From the NCBI RefSeq assembly GCF_030718205.1, contig NZ_JAUZQF010000017.1:186001-250000 (forward strand): a DNA stretch of 64,000 bases, written 5' to 3'. Of this stretch, positions 33,914 to 45,232 are shown one piece after another; positions within the stretch are counted from its first letter, which is position 1, and every line of letters begins with the position of its first letter. A program made the translations under genes and the position numbers. Below the pieces are notes generated by a model. The model was not told the origin of the DNA, did not search any database, and saw only the letters and a list, made by a program, of their open reading frames with translations. Source of the stretch: Nonomuraea turcica (GTDB taxonomy: Bacteria; Actinomycetota; Actinomycetes; Streptosporangiales; Streptosporangiaceae).

Positions 33914-34334
33914 ACAACACGCCGTCCAGGTGGTCGGTCTCGTGCTGCAGCACGCGCGCCAGCACGCCGAGCGCCCGCACCGTCACGGGCTTGCCGAACA
34001 TGTCGCGGCCCCGGGCGGTGACCAGGTAGGAACGTTCCAGCGGCCACCACACACCGGGCGCGGACAGGCACGCCTCGTCGGCGACGATGCGCCGCTCCGA
34101 CAGCTCCAGCCGCGGATTGACCAGATGGCCTGATCTGCCGTCGTAGCCGTAGACCAGCACCCGCACCGGCACCCCGATCTGCGGTGCCGCGAGCCCCGCG
34201 CGGCCGGCTTGCGCCCGCATCGTGGCGGTCAGCGACTTCACCAGCCGCCGCAGCTCCCGGTCGAAGTCGTGGATCGGCTCCGCGACCGAGCGGAGCACAG
34301 GATCGTCGAACATGCGAATAGGCCGGACCGTCAC
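33852..34334 (-). CDS. def: Peptide deformylase
   Basis: A 160-residue metalloenzyme that removes the formyl group from new proteins. The three signature motifs are all present: AGLAAPQIG, EACLSAPG (the metal Cys; usual EGCLS with A for G) and QHETDHLDG (HExxH). Start set at GTG 34334 (VTVRPIRMFDDPVLR), which matches the family N-terminus; ATG 34313 would remove the first strand. Actinomycetes usually have two or more copies, so this may be an accessory one. Confidence 0.92.
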   Translation of the reverse strand: MTVRPIRMFDDPVLRSVAEPIHDFDRELRRLVKSLTATMRAQAGRAGLAAPQIGVPVRVLVYGYDGRSGHLVNPRLELSERRIVADEACLSAPGVWWPLERSYLVTARGRDMFGKPVTVRALGVLARVLQHETDHLDGVLFSDHLEAAERERFLAAALPR

Positions 34335-34488
34335 CCGCCACTCCCCGATAAGCCGCGCCTTCAGGGTGAAGGTTTCCCGTGATCGCCTCCGCCAATCGCG
34401 AATGCGCGGCCTTGTAGCACAGCGGTAACAAGAGAGACCCGTGGGCGAAACCACCCGAAAGCAGTATCGGAGGGTGATCTCACTTGCG

Positions 34489-34504
34489 TCACACGCGCGT
34501 GTGA
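34489..34504. promoter_or_regulatory. Perfect 16-bp palindrome TCACACGCGCGTGTGA
   Basis: Lies 59 bp before the NnaR-like start. The flanks extend the symmetry by two further base pairs (GC...GC). A good operator candidate, possibly for autoregulation. Confidence 0.55.
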
Positions 34505-34539
34505 TGCCTGGCCGAGTGCTCGGGGCCCGGCCAGGCATC
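34503..34539 (+). promoter_or_regulatory. Leader hairpin with perfect 11-bp arms before the NnaR-like gene
   Basis: Arms 34503-34513 and 34529-34539 (gatgcctggcc and its complement) enclose 15 nt. No U-tract follows, and the ribosome site GGAGG is 11 nt downstream. May act as attenuator or mRNA stabiliser. Confidence 0.5.
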
Positions 34540-34562
34540 CTCGCATATCTGGAGGTAAAGGC

Positions 34563-35729
34563 ATGAGTGCGCTCCCCCTGGAAGGCAGCGCCGCGCCGGA
34601 GACGGCGCCCGACGCGCTGTCGGGCTTCACGGTCGGCGTGACCGCGACCCGGCGGCGCGAGGAGTTCGGCGCCCTGCTGGAGCGGCGCGGCGCGCGGGTG
34701 GTCAGCGCCCCCGCGATCCGGCTGGTCCCCCTGGCAGAGGACACCGACCTGCTCGCCGCCACCAGACTCGCCCTCGAATCGCCGCTCGACGACGTCGTGG
34801 TCACCACGGGCGTGGGCTTTCGCGGCTGGATGGCCGCCGCCGAAGGCTGGGGGTTGTCGTCCGACCTGGGCGAGCACCTGTCCGGCGCCCGCCTGCTCAC
34901 CCGCGGGCCCAAGGCCAGGGGAGCGGTGCGGGCCGCCGGGCTCAACGACCACTGGACCCCGGCCACCGAGTCCTGCGAGGAGGTCAAGCAGTATCTGCTC
35001 GACCAGGATCTGCGCGACCGGCGCATCGCGGTGCAGCAGCACGGCGAGCCGCTCGACGACTTCGTGGCCGCGCTGCGCCAGGCAGGCGCCGAGGTGATCG
35101 AGATCCCGGTCTACCGGTGGCTGCCGTACCGCGACGTCTCGCCGCTGCGCCGCCTGATCAGCCAGACGATCTCCGGGTCGGTGGACGCGGTGGCCTTCAC
35201 CAGCGCGCCCGCCGTACACGCCATGCTCGGCATGGCCCGGGCAGAGGGGCTGGAAGACGCGCTGCTCGCGGCGTTCGGCGGGCCCGTCGTGGCCGCCTGC
35301 GTGGGGCCCGTCACCGCGGGGCCGCTGACCGCGCGCGGCGTGCCGACCCTGCAGCCGGACCGCTCGCGCCTGGGCGCGCTGGCCCGCGCCCTGGCCAGGC
35401 ATCTGCCCGAGCACGGCGTCACCAGGCTGGTCGCCGGCGACCACCATCTGGAGATCCGCGGCCACGCCGTGGTGGTGGACGGCGAGCTGCGGCCGCTGCC
35501 GCCCGCCCCGATGGCGGTGCTCAAGCGGCTGGCCGACAAGCCCGGGCATGTGGTCTCCCGCGCCGACCTGCGTACCGTGCTGCCGGGCAGCATCGCGCGC
35601 GACTCGGCCGAGCACGCCGTGGAGATGGCCATCACGCGGCTGCGCCGCGCGCTCGGCCCCAGCGGGATCGTCGAGACGGTGGTCAAGCGCGGCTACCGGC
35701 TCGCGTGCCAGTACGAGGCGGGGATGTGA
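34563..35729 (+). CDS. Uroporphyrinogen-III synthase-like domain fused to a winged-helix DNA-binding domain (NnaR-like)
   Basis: 388 residues. Positions 20-275 follow the HemD fold (VGVTATRRREEFGALLERRGA, VTTGVGFRGW, AFTSAPAVHAML, CVGPVTAGPL). Positions 300-385 form an OmpR-type winged helix (LPPAPMAVLKRLADKPGHVVSRADLRTVL, AVEMAITRLRRAL, VVKRGYRLA). The same fusion is NnaR of Streptomyces and mycobacteria, a co-activator with GlnR of nitrate/nitrite assimilation genes. The chelatase that follows, which makes sirohaem for nitrite reductase, fits that role. Whether the HemD part is catalytic is unknown. Confidence 0.85.
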   Translation: MSALPLEGSAAPETAPDALSGFTVGVTATRRREEFGALLERRGARVVSAPAIRLVPLAEDTDLLAATRLALESPLDDVVVTTGVGFRGWMAAAEGWGLSSDLGEHLSGARLLTRGPKARGAVRAAGLNDHWTPATESCEEVKQYLLDQDLRDRRIAVQQHGEPLDDFVAALRQAGAEVIEIPVYRWLPYRDVSPLRRLISQTISGSVDAVAFTSAPAVHAMLGMARAEGLEDALLAAFGGPVVAACVGPVTAGPLTARGVPTLQPDRSRLGALARALARHLPEHGVTRLVAGDHHLEIRGHAVVVDGELRPLPPAPMAVLKRLADKPGHVVSRADLRTVLPGSIARDSAEHAVEMAITRLRRALGPSGIVETVVKRGYRLACQYEAGM

Positions 35730-36442
35730 TGCCCACACTCGTCCTGGCCGCGCACGGGACCCGCAGCGCCGCGGGGGAAGAGACCCTGTCGGCCCTGACG
35801 CGGACCGTCGCCAGGGCCCGTCCAGGGCAGCGGGTCGAGCTCAGCTACCTCGAGATCAGCTCGCCCCTCCTCGCCGACGTCCTCGACGCCGCCCGCGGCC
35901 CGGTGGTGGTGGTCCCGCTGCTGCTGGCGGGCGGATACCACGTGCACATCGACCTGCCCGACGTCATCGCCGAGCACCGTCCCGACGCCGTAGTGGCCGG
36001 CTGGCTCGGCCCGCACCGGCTGCTGACGTCGGTGCTGGCCCGCAAGCTCGCCCGGGCCGGGCTGCGCTCCACGGACGCGGTCGTGCTCGGCGCGGCCGGA
36101 TCCTCCGACCCGGCCGCGCTCGCCGACGTGCGGGCCGCGGCGCACCAGCTCGCGCTACGCCTGGCCCGCCCGGTCACGGCGGCCTTCGCCTCGGCCGGCT
36201 CGCCGTCGCTGGAGGAGGCCATGGAGCGGCTCGGCGCGACCCCGGCCGCCCGCGTGGCGATCGCCTCGTACGTGCTGGCGCCCGGCTTCTTCCACGACCG
36301 CCTGGCGGCGGCCGGCGCGGGGCTGGTGAGCGAGCCGCTGGGCGCCGACCCGGACGTGGCGGCCCTGATCTGGCACCGCTACGACGAAGCCCTGCGCGGC
36401 CGGCGCACCATGCCGCAGACCGCCCGGGCGTCACGGCACTGA
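35729..36442 (+). CDS. Sirohydrochlorin chelatase, CbiX/SirB-like
   Basis: A 237-residue class II chelatase with the N-terminal metal-binding AAHGTRSAAGEE and GGYHVHIDLPD. A second half carries matching positions (SAGSPSLEEAME, SYVLAPGFFHDRL), so both repeats of the fold are present. It inserts Fe(II) (or Co(II)) into sirohydrochlorin, giving sirohaem. The ATG overlaps the NnaR-like stop as TGATG, so it is co-translated with the regulator, as in the mycobacterial Rv0260c-Rv0259c pair. Confidence 0.87.
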   Translation: MPTLVLAAHGTRSAAGEETLSALTRTVARARPGQRVELSYLEISSPLLADVLDAARGPVVVVPLLLAGGYHVHIDLPDVIAEHRPDAVVAGWLGPHRLLTSVLARKLARAGLRSTDAVVLGAAGSSDPAALADVRAAAHQLALRLARPVTAAFASAGSPSLEEAMERLGATPAARVAIASYVLAPGFFHDRLAAAGAGLVSEPLGADPDVAALIWHRYDEALRGRRTMPQTARASRH

Positions 36443-36482
36443 GAGCCCCGGCGACCGCGGACGCTCCGCTGCCGCCGGGTCG

Positions 36483-37046
36483 TCAGGCGACCGTGGAACT
36501 GACGGGCTCCAGGCGCAGCTCCCGCACGATCTCGACCGCGCTCGCCTCGCGCGTCGGCCCCGCGTCGGCGCCGACGAACATCTCGATGTAGGCCCGGTGG
36601 AAGCAGCCCGCGATCAGCAGCCGGGCACTGGCCTCCGGGTCGACGTCGGAGCGCACCCGGCCCAGCCGCTGCTCGGCCGCCAGGTAGGCGGCCAGCGGCG
36701 CGGTCTCCGTGCGGGGGCCGAGCCCGTTGTCGCGGATGGCCTGGCGGAAGCGGACGGTCACGTTCGGCGAGGTGAAGACGGGTAGCGCCGCGCTCTGTAC
36801 GTCGATGTAGTAGTCAATGCCCGCCTGGGCAACAGGAAGGAGATTGGCTGAGACGCACCCTTTTCCGATGCGGTCGGAGAGAGCATGGAGAATGCTGAGC
36901 CAGAGCGGAAGCCGGTCCTGCAGCAGGGCGAGGAAGTGATCCACGGAGCCGCCGGGCCGGTCGTCTCTGAGGGAGACGGCCATCTCCAGGACGCGCCGCC
37001 GGGTGTCCTGACTTCTTTGATGCGGATCTACATGGGAAGTCGCCAT
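36483..37046 (-). CDS. TetR-like C-terminal domain protein without a helix-turn-helix
   Basis: 187 residues. From about residue 35 the helical pattern (AYLAAEQRLGRVRSDVDPEASARLLIAGCFHRAYIEMFVG) matches TetR ligand-binding domains, but the N-terminal HTH is missing. Only about 25 residues (MATSHVDPHQRSQDTRRRVL) precede it, and no HTH is found in other frames upstream, where the DNA becomes A/T-rich. So this is either a degraded regulator or a stand-alone effector domain. A palindrome lies 40 bp upstream. Confidence 0.65.
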   Translation of the reverse strand: MATSHVDPHQRSQDTRRRVLEMAVSLRDDRPGGSVDHFLALLQDRLPLWLSILHALSDRIGKGCVSANLLPVAQAGIDYYIDVQSAALPVFTSPNVTVRFRQAIRDNGLGPRTETAPLAAYLAAEQRLGRVRSDVDPEASARLLIAGCFHRAYIEMFVGADAGPTREASAVEIVRELRLEPVSSTVA

Positions 37047-37085
37047 GGCGTGCCTAACTGCGCGGTGAGTGGGTAGGCATCACGG

Positions 37086-37105
37086 CGCGAAACCGAGGTT
37101 TCGCG
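37086..37105. promoter_or_regulatory. Palindrome CGCGAAAC-N4-GTTTCGCG upstream of the TetR-like gene
   Basis: 8-bp perfect arms around cgag, 40 bp before the start at 37046. Size and position are those of a TetR autoregulatory operator. Confidence 0.5.
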
Positions 37106-37261
37106 ATTCATCGGGTAGGAGGCCTTAAATCTGGGATCCCAACTTCATGCAATCTTGTGGTCCCCGATTATTACCCGAAAGCGGGAAAAATTGTCGGTTT
37201 TAATCCCTGAGGGTTAGCTGTCAGTGTCGCTACTGGTGAGGCTCTCGTGGTCGCGGTGGCG

Positions 37262-38116
37262 TCAGCCGTCGGTGCCGCTGTCCCGACGGCGCAGGTAACG
37301 CTCGAACTCGGCCGCGATCGCGTCCCCACTGGCCTCGGGCAGCTCGGCGGCGTCCTTGCGCTCCTCGAGCTCCTTGACGTATTCGGCCACTTCGGTGTCC
37401 TGCGAGGCCAGCTCGTCGACGCCGTGCTCCCACGCACGGGCCTCCTCGTCGAGGTCGCCGAGCGGCATCGGGATCTCCAGCACGTCCTCCAGCCGGCGCA
37501 GCAACGCCAGCGTCGCCTTCGGATTGGGCGGCTGGGCCACGTAGTGCGGCACCGACGCCCACAGCGAGATCGCGTCCAGGCCCGCCTGGCCGAACTCGTG
37601 CTGCAGCACCCCCACGATGCCCGTCGGGCCCTCGTAGCGGCTCAGCTCCAGGTTGGTGGAGCGGGCCAGCGTCTCGTCCGTCGCGCCGCCCAGGATGGGC
37701 ACGGGACGGGTGTGCGGAGAATCGTTGAGCAGCGCGCCCAGCATGACGGCCAGCTCCACGCCCAGCTCGCGGCAGACCTCGATGATGTCGGCGCAGAACG
37801 AGCGCCAGCGCATGTTGGGCTCGATGCCGCGCAGCAGCACGATATCGCGCTCCACGCCCTCCGGCCTGGCGCGCAGCAGCCGTGTCGTCGGCCACACGAT
37901 CGACTGGGTCAGCCCGTCGTTCATCTCGACGACGGGCCGCGTCACCTGGAAGTCGTAGTAGTCGTCCGGGTCGAGCGCGATGAGCGGCTCGGCCTTCCAG
38001 GCGGACTCGAGATGGGCGATCACACCGCTGGAGGCCTCGCCCGCGTCGTTCCACCCCTCGAACGCGGCAATGAGCACCGGGTCGACGAGCTCGGGGAGCC
38101 CTTCAAGCTCTATCAC
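37262..38116 (-). CDS. PAC2-family protein
   Basis: A 284-residue protein of the PAC2 (proteasome assembly chaperone 2-like) family common in actinobacteria: LIAAFEGWNDAGEASSGVI at the N-terminus, LLRGIEPNMRWRSF, ISLWASVPHYVAQPPNPKA, and an acidic C-terminal helical tail (about 220-284). The bacterial function is unproven; an ATP-grasp-like ligase partner or proteasome link has been proposed. GTG at 38116 with a strong site, GGGAGGAGG. A small overlapping frame lies just upstream. Confidence 0.85.
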   Translation of the reverse strand: MIELEGLPELVDPVLIAAFEGWNDAGEASSGVIAHLESAWKAEPLIALDPDDYYDFQVTRPVVEMNDGLTQSIVWPTTRLLRARPEGVERDIVLLRGIEPNMRWRSFCADIIEVCRELGVELAVMLGALLNDSPHTRPVPILGGATDETLARSTNLELSRYEGPTGIVGVLQHEFGQAGLDAISLWASVPHYVAQPPNPKATLALLRRLEDVLEIPMPLGDLDEEARAWEHGVDELASQDTEVAEYVKELEERKDAAELPEASGDAIAAEFERYLRRRDSGTDG

Positions 38117-38461
38117 GTGTCGCCTCCTCCCGCTGTTGTCGATGGTCGCGACCGCTTCGGCGCTCGTTGGCTCGTTCCTCGCTCTCTCGCGCCGAGCTCC
38201 TTCGCTCCATTGTCCCGCTAAGCCTATGCGGTAAGGAGGCATCGGCGTCACCGATCTCCTTGCGAACGCCCGGCCACTCCGCACCGCCCTTCCGGGCCGT
38301 CTCCGCCCGCCGGGCCCGCGACGCGGCCCTCCGGCGCCCCACACGAGCGCGAACGTGTTCGCGCTCGGCGGAGCCCTGTGCTCGGGACGTTCTTGCGCCT
38401 GTACGGCTTTGTGCTCGGCGCGGACTCGCCTCGCGTTCGGGGCGGACCCGTGCCCGGACTG
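38117..38461. other. 345-bp gap between the stress protein and PAC2 genes
   Basis: No convincing gene. It holds the 22-bp palindrome at 38345-38366 and, on the minus strand just before PAC2, an ATG frame of 35 codons (about 38215-38108, MERRSSARES) that runs past the PAC2 GTG. Its gagcgaagg...gcgagg wording recalls the 68-bp repeats but is not a clear copy. Confidence 0.5.
38345..38366. promoter_or_regulatory. Inverted repeat GAGCGCGAAC-gt-GTTCGCGCTC
   Basis: Perfect 10-bp arms with a 2-bp centre, 96 bp past the stress-protein stop. More like a protein-binding site than a terminator because of the tiny loop. Confidence 0.45.
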
Positions 38462-38920
38462 TCAGCGCTTGCCGTCGGTGGTGTGCACGATCAGCACATC
38501 GCAGGAGGCGCGGTGGGACACGCCCGAGGGCACGGATCCGAGCAGCCGGCCGGCCAGGCTGTTGAGCCCGCGATTGCCGACCACGATCAGGTCGGCGCGG
38601 TGCCTGGCGGCCAGCGAGACCAGCACGTCCACGGCGTCGCCCTGCTCGGCGGCGAGGACCACGCCGGCGGCGCCCGCCGCGACGGCGTGCTCGCGCGCCG
38701 CCCGCAGCGCGTCGTCGGCCGGTGTGGATCCGCTCACCTTGTACGCCAGCTCGCCGAGCCGGTCGGCGGCCGCCGCGCGCTCGCTCTCCCGCATGGGCAG
38801 ATACGCGCAGGCCAGGACGAGAGTGGCGCCGGTCGCGGCGGCCAGGGACGCCGCCGCGGACACGGCGCGGAAGGACGAGGCCGAGCCGTCGGTGCCGACG
38901 AGTATGGTGCGGTAGGCCAT
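38462..38920 (-). CDS. Universal stress protein (UspA family)
   Basis: A 152-residue single-domain Usp with ILVGTDGSASSFRAVSAAA at the N-terminus, ADLIVVGNRGLNSLAGRLLGSVPSGVS (the G-x2-G-x9-G-S/T ATP-binding motif) and the closing CDVLIVH strand. ATP-binding Usps act in dormancy and stress adaptation. Monocistronic and divergent from metH. Confidence 0.93.
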   Translation of the reverse strand: MAYRTILVGTDGSASSFRAVSAAASLAAATGATLVLACAYLPMRESERAAAADRLGELAYKVSGSTPADDALRAAREHAVAAGAAGVVLAAEQGDAVDVLVSLAARHRADLIVVGNRGLNSLAGRLLGSVPSGVSHRASCDVLIVHTTDGKR

Positions 38921-39026
38921 GATGACCCCTATTGGACGCTGCGTTCAATGACCAGTCGGCAGCCTAACGCCTCGCCCGAAAGCGATCTCTCGAGCCCGGC
39001 TCGAACAGCCCTCGAAGCGCAGCCGA

Positions 39027-39032
39027 TAAGCT
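39027..39032 (+). promoter_or_regulatory. -10 box TAAGCT, leaderless promoter of metH
   Basis: TAAGCT ends 7 nt before the metH ATG, with no ribosome site. A 5' cobalamin riboswitch would have no room on a leaderless mRNA, and none is seen. Confidence 0.55.
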
Positions 39033-39039
39033 CTACCCC

Positions 39040-42504
<3,465 letters not shown>

Positions 42505-42727
42505 CCCGCCCCGGCCGCTCTGCCGCCCCGCCCTCGCCGTCGGGCGGCGGTCGTGCCGTCGGCAGGGCCGCTGTTGATCGGGCGTCCGGGCGGTCGGCGT
42601 CCCCGCTACTCGACCATGCCGCAGGAGGCCGTTCACTGGGGCGGCGGTCGTTCTTCCGCCACCCGGCCGGACGCGTTCACCCGGCGAGCGCGACAATGGC
42701 GTGCACGTACCTACGGATCGGGGGCAC

Positions 42728-43372
42728 ATGGAAGCCGTCTTCTTCGACATGGACGGGCTGCTGGTCGACAGCGAGCGGGTGTGGCTGGAGATCGAGACCG
42801 AGGTGATGGGCCGGCTCGGCGGGCAGTGGACGCCCGAGCATCAGGCGCACCTGGTCGGCGGGTCCATGGAGCGGACGGTCGGTTACATGTTGGCCGTGTC
42901 CGGCTCCGAGGTGGCGGGTGACATCGTGCGGCAGTGGATGCTCGACGGCATGGTGGCGCGCCTGTCGGCGGGCGTATCGGTGATGCCGGGCGCCTCCGAG
43001 CTGCTCGACGCCGTCCGGGCCGGGGGAGTCCCCGTGGGGCTCGTCACGTCCTCGCTGAAGGAGATCGCCGACGCGGTGCTCAAGAGCGTCGGCAGAGACC
43101 GCTTCGACGTCGTGGTCACCGCCGACGACGTCTCCCGCACCAAGCCGGACCCGGAGCCGTACCTGATGGCCGCGAGCATGCTCGGCGTGGAGCCGGTCCG
43201 TTGCGTCGTCCTGGAGGACTCGCCGAACGGCGTGGCCGCGGCCACGGCGGCCGGCTGCGCCGTCGTGGCGGTCCCCAGCCTCCTGCCCATCGAGCCGGCG
43301 CCCGGCCGGCTCGTGGTCTCCTCCCTGCAAGAGGTCGCGGTCGCCGACCTCAGGGCACTCCTGACGTTCTGA
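42728..43372 (+). CDS. HAD-superfamily phosphatase (beta-phosphoglucomutase-like)
   Basis: A 214-residue HAD hydrolase of subfamily IA: FFDMDGLLVDSE (nucleophile Asp and second Asp), LVTSSLKE, KPDPEPYL (Lys) and VLEDSPNGVAAA (acidic motif). The helical cap inserted after the first motif fits the phosphoglucomutase/pseudouridine-phosphatase group. Substrate unknown. ATG 42728 chosen; upstream GTG at 42701 would add nine residues. Confidence 0.88.
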   Translation: MEAVFFDMDGLLVDSERVWLEIETEVMGRLGGQWTPEHQAHLVGGSMERTVGYMLAVSGSEVAGDIVRQWMLDGMVARLSAGVSVMPGASELLDAVRAGGVPVGLVTSSLKEIADAVLKSVGRDRFDVVVTADDVSRTKPDPEPYLMAASMLGVEPVRCVVLEDSPNGVAAATAAGCAVVAVPSLLPIEPAPGRLVVSSLQEVAVADLRALLTF

Positions 43373-43472
43373 GGGCTCGTCCCCTAAGGGAAAAGTGGTT
43401 CTCGCGGAGGAGGCGACCGGGCGTTCGCGTGCCAGGATGGAGTAACGAGCCACACATTGAGGGGGCGGCACC

Positions 43473-43967
43473 ATGGACATGTTCAACCAGCTTGCTTCGC
43501 TTTGGCTGCCACTGTGTGCCGGTGCGACGGTCGCCGGGCTGGTGTTCAGCTTCCTGGCGTTCCGCCGCAGGGGTGCGGCTTCGGGGATGCGGGTGGCCGC
43601 ATGGGCACTGTTGCCCATGGCGGCCTACCTGACCGGCGCGCTGCAGGCGCTGTGGACCGTCGGCACGACCCTGGTGGGGTTCGTCACCGGACTGGTGCTC
43701 AACCCGCTGGTCTGGGCCGGCGTGGCGGTCACGGGGCTGTCGGTGGTGCTGTTCGTCGTGTCCGGGGTTCTGCGTGGCAGGAGGCTGGCCGCGGGCAGGA
43801 AGACGTCCGCTTCTGACACTCCGGCGCAACAGTCCGTTAAGCCTTCAGCGAACAAGCCGGCCGCCGCACCCAAGCCTCAGCCCGCCGTGGGCGCCCCGAA
43901 GCCGGCCAAGAGCGACGACGACTTTTCGGACATCGAGGAACTTCTCAAACGCCGTGGTATCGGCTGA
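43473..43967 (+). CDS. Small membrane protein with disordered Lys/Pro/Ala tail
   Basis: 164 residues. Three or four hydrophobic segments lie in the first 105 residues (LWLPLCAGATVAGLVFSFLAF; AWALLPMAAYLTGAL; VGTTLVGFVTGLVL; GVAVTGLSVVLFVVSGVL). A Lys/Pro/Ala-rich tail follows and ends DDDFSDIEELLKRRGI. The acidic-to-helical C-terminal motif looks like a docking peptide. Family not recognised beyond being actinobacterial-like. ATG preceded by GAGGGGGC. Confidence 0.7.
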   Translation: MDMFNQLASLWLPLCAGATVAGLVFSFLAFRRRGAASGMRVAAWALLPMAAYLTGALQALWTVGTTLVGFVTGLVLNPLVWAGVAVTGLSVVLFVVSGVLRGRRLAAGRKTSASDTPAQQSVKPSANKPAAAPKPQPAVGAPKPAKSDDDFSDIEELLKRRGIG

Positions 43968-44192
43968 ATCCGGCTTGTGTCACAGTTCTGAGACTGAAAC
44001 GGGACGTGCCCCAGACATTCCGTTCAAGATCGATACGAATGAGTTTCGCATCAATCACAGATTAGCCACATAGCAGCCCGAGGGACTGGTCACAGCAGCT
44101 CAGGCCATAGATTCTGCCTCCTGAGGTCGCGACTCGCGGTCTAAAGTCATCTCTAATAGACAGCGTCGTCTAGATGCAGGGGGCAATTTCGC

Positions 44193-45185
44193 ATGACCGC
44201 GCCGCTCGACGTTTCCGGTTCCGCGGCGGAGGCGCATCCGGAGTCGGTGCTCGCGGGAGCGGGCAAGGCCATCCAGGGCCGGTCGCTCACCGGGATCGCC
44301 TGGATGCGGTTGAGGCGGGACAAGGTCGCGCTCGCCGGCGGGATCTTCGTCATCTTCCTGATCCTGGTGTCCGTTTTCGCCTCGCCGATCATCGCCGCCT
44401 TCGGGCACCCGCCGCTGGAGTTCCACCAGGACGCGATCGACCAGAGCACGCTCCTGCCCAAGGGAAACTTCGGCGGTGTGAGCAGTGAATACCTGCTCGG
44501 CGTCGAGCCGGTCAACGGCCGCGACATCTTCAGCCGCATCGTGGCCGGCGCGGGGATCTCGCTGCTGATCGGCTTCCTCGCCACCCTCGTGTCCGTGCTC
44601 ATCGGCACGGTCCTGGGCGTCCTGGCGGGCTACTTCGGCGGATGGGTCGACCAGGTGATCGGCCGGATCATGGACGTCTTCCTCGCCTTCCCGCTGCTGG
44701 TCTTCGCGATCGCGCTCGCCGGCGTCGTCCCCGACAAGGGGTTCGGCCTGGAGGGCAACGGACTGCGCGTAGCGATGCTCGTCTTCATCATCGGGTTCTT
44801 CAGCTGGCCCAGCATCGGCCGCATCGTACGCGGGCAGACCCTGTCACTGCGGGAGCGGGAGTTCGTCGACGCCGCGCGCAGCCTCGGGGCACGCCACGGC
44901 TACATCCTGTTCCGCGAGGTCCTGCCCAACCTGATGGCGCCGATCCTGGTCTACGCGACCCTGCTCATTCCGACCAACATCCTGTTCGAGGCCGCGCTCT
45001 CGTTCCTGGGAGTCGGCATCAACCCGCCCACTCCGACGTGGGGCGGCATGCTCTCGGAGGCGGTGCGTTTCTACACACTCCCGCACTTCGTGCTCTTCCC
45101 GGGCTTGGCGATCTTCGTTACCGTCCTGGCGTTCAACCTGTTCGGCGACGGGCTGAGGGACGCCTTCGACCCGCGCGCGCATTGA
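44193..45185 (+). CDS. dppC: Oligopeptide ABC transporter permease, DppC/OppC type
   Basis: A 330-residue inner-membrane permease with the OppC_N segment at the start (WMRLRRDKVALAGGIFVIF), about six membrane helices, and the ATPase-coupling EAA loop DAARSLGARHGYILFREVLPNL. It imports peptides with the four following gene products. Placement of the C permease first, before the binding protein, is not the usual A-B-C-D-F order. Confidence 0.9.
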   Translation: MTAPLDVSGSAAEAHPESVLAGAGKAIQGRSLTGIAWMRLRRDKVALAGGIFVIFLILVSVFASPIIAAFGHPPLEFHQDAIDQSTLLPKGNFGGVSSEYLLGVEPVNGRDIFSRIVAGAGISLLIGFLATLVSVLIGTVLGVLAGYFGGWVDQVIGRIMDVFLAFPLLVFAIALAGVVPDKGFGLEGNGLRVAMLVFIIGFFSWPSIGRIVRGQTLSLREREFVDAARSLGARHGYILFREVLPNLMAPILVYATLLIPTNILFEAALSFLGVGINPPTPTWGGMLSEAVRFYTLPHFVLFPGLAIFVTVLAFNLFGDGLRDAFDPRAH

Positions 45186-45213
45186 CCTTCGCCTACGCTC
45201 CATCCCCCATCTC

Positions 45214-45230
45214 ACTAACAAGGGGTTAGT
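45214..45230 (+). promoter_or_regulatory. Small stem-loop holding the dppA ribosome site in its loop
   Basis: ACTAAC/GTTAGT arms flank AAGGG. The Shine-Dalgarno AAGGGG (45220-45225) is thus presented in, and partly sealed by, the hairpin 3 nt before the ATG. Confidence 0.4.
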
Positions 45231-45232
45231 CA

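Noticed and set aside
33852..35738. Deformylase read as the C-terminus of a 628-residue protein
   Set aside because: The upstream part is antisense to the NnaR-like gene. The family N-terminus and a normal length are obtained from the GTG at 34334.
38921..39039. Cobalamin riboswitch before metH
   Set aside because: No B12-box-like core is visible and the -10 box 7 nt before the ATG leaves no leader.
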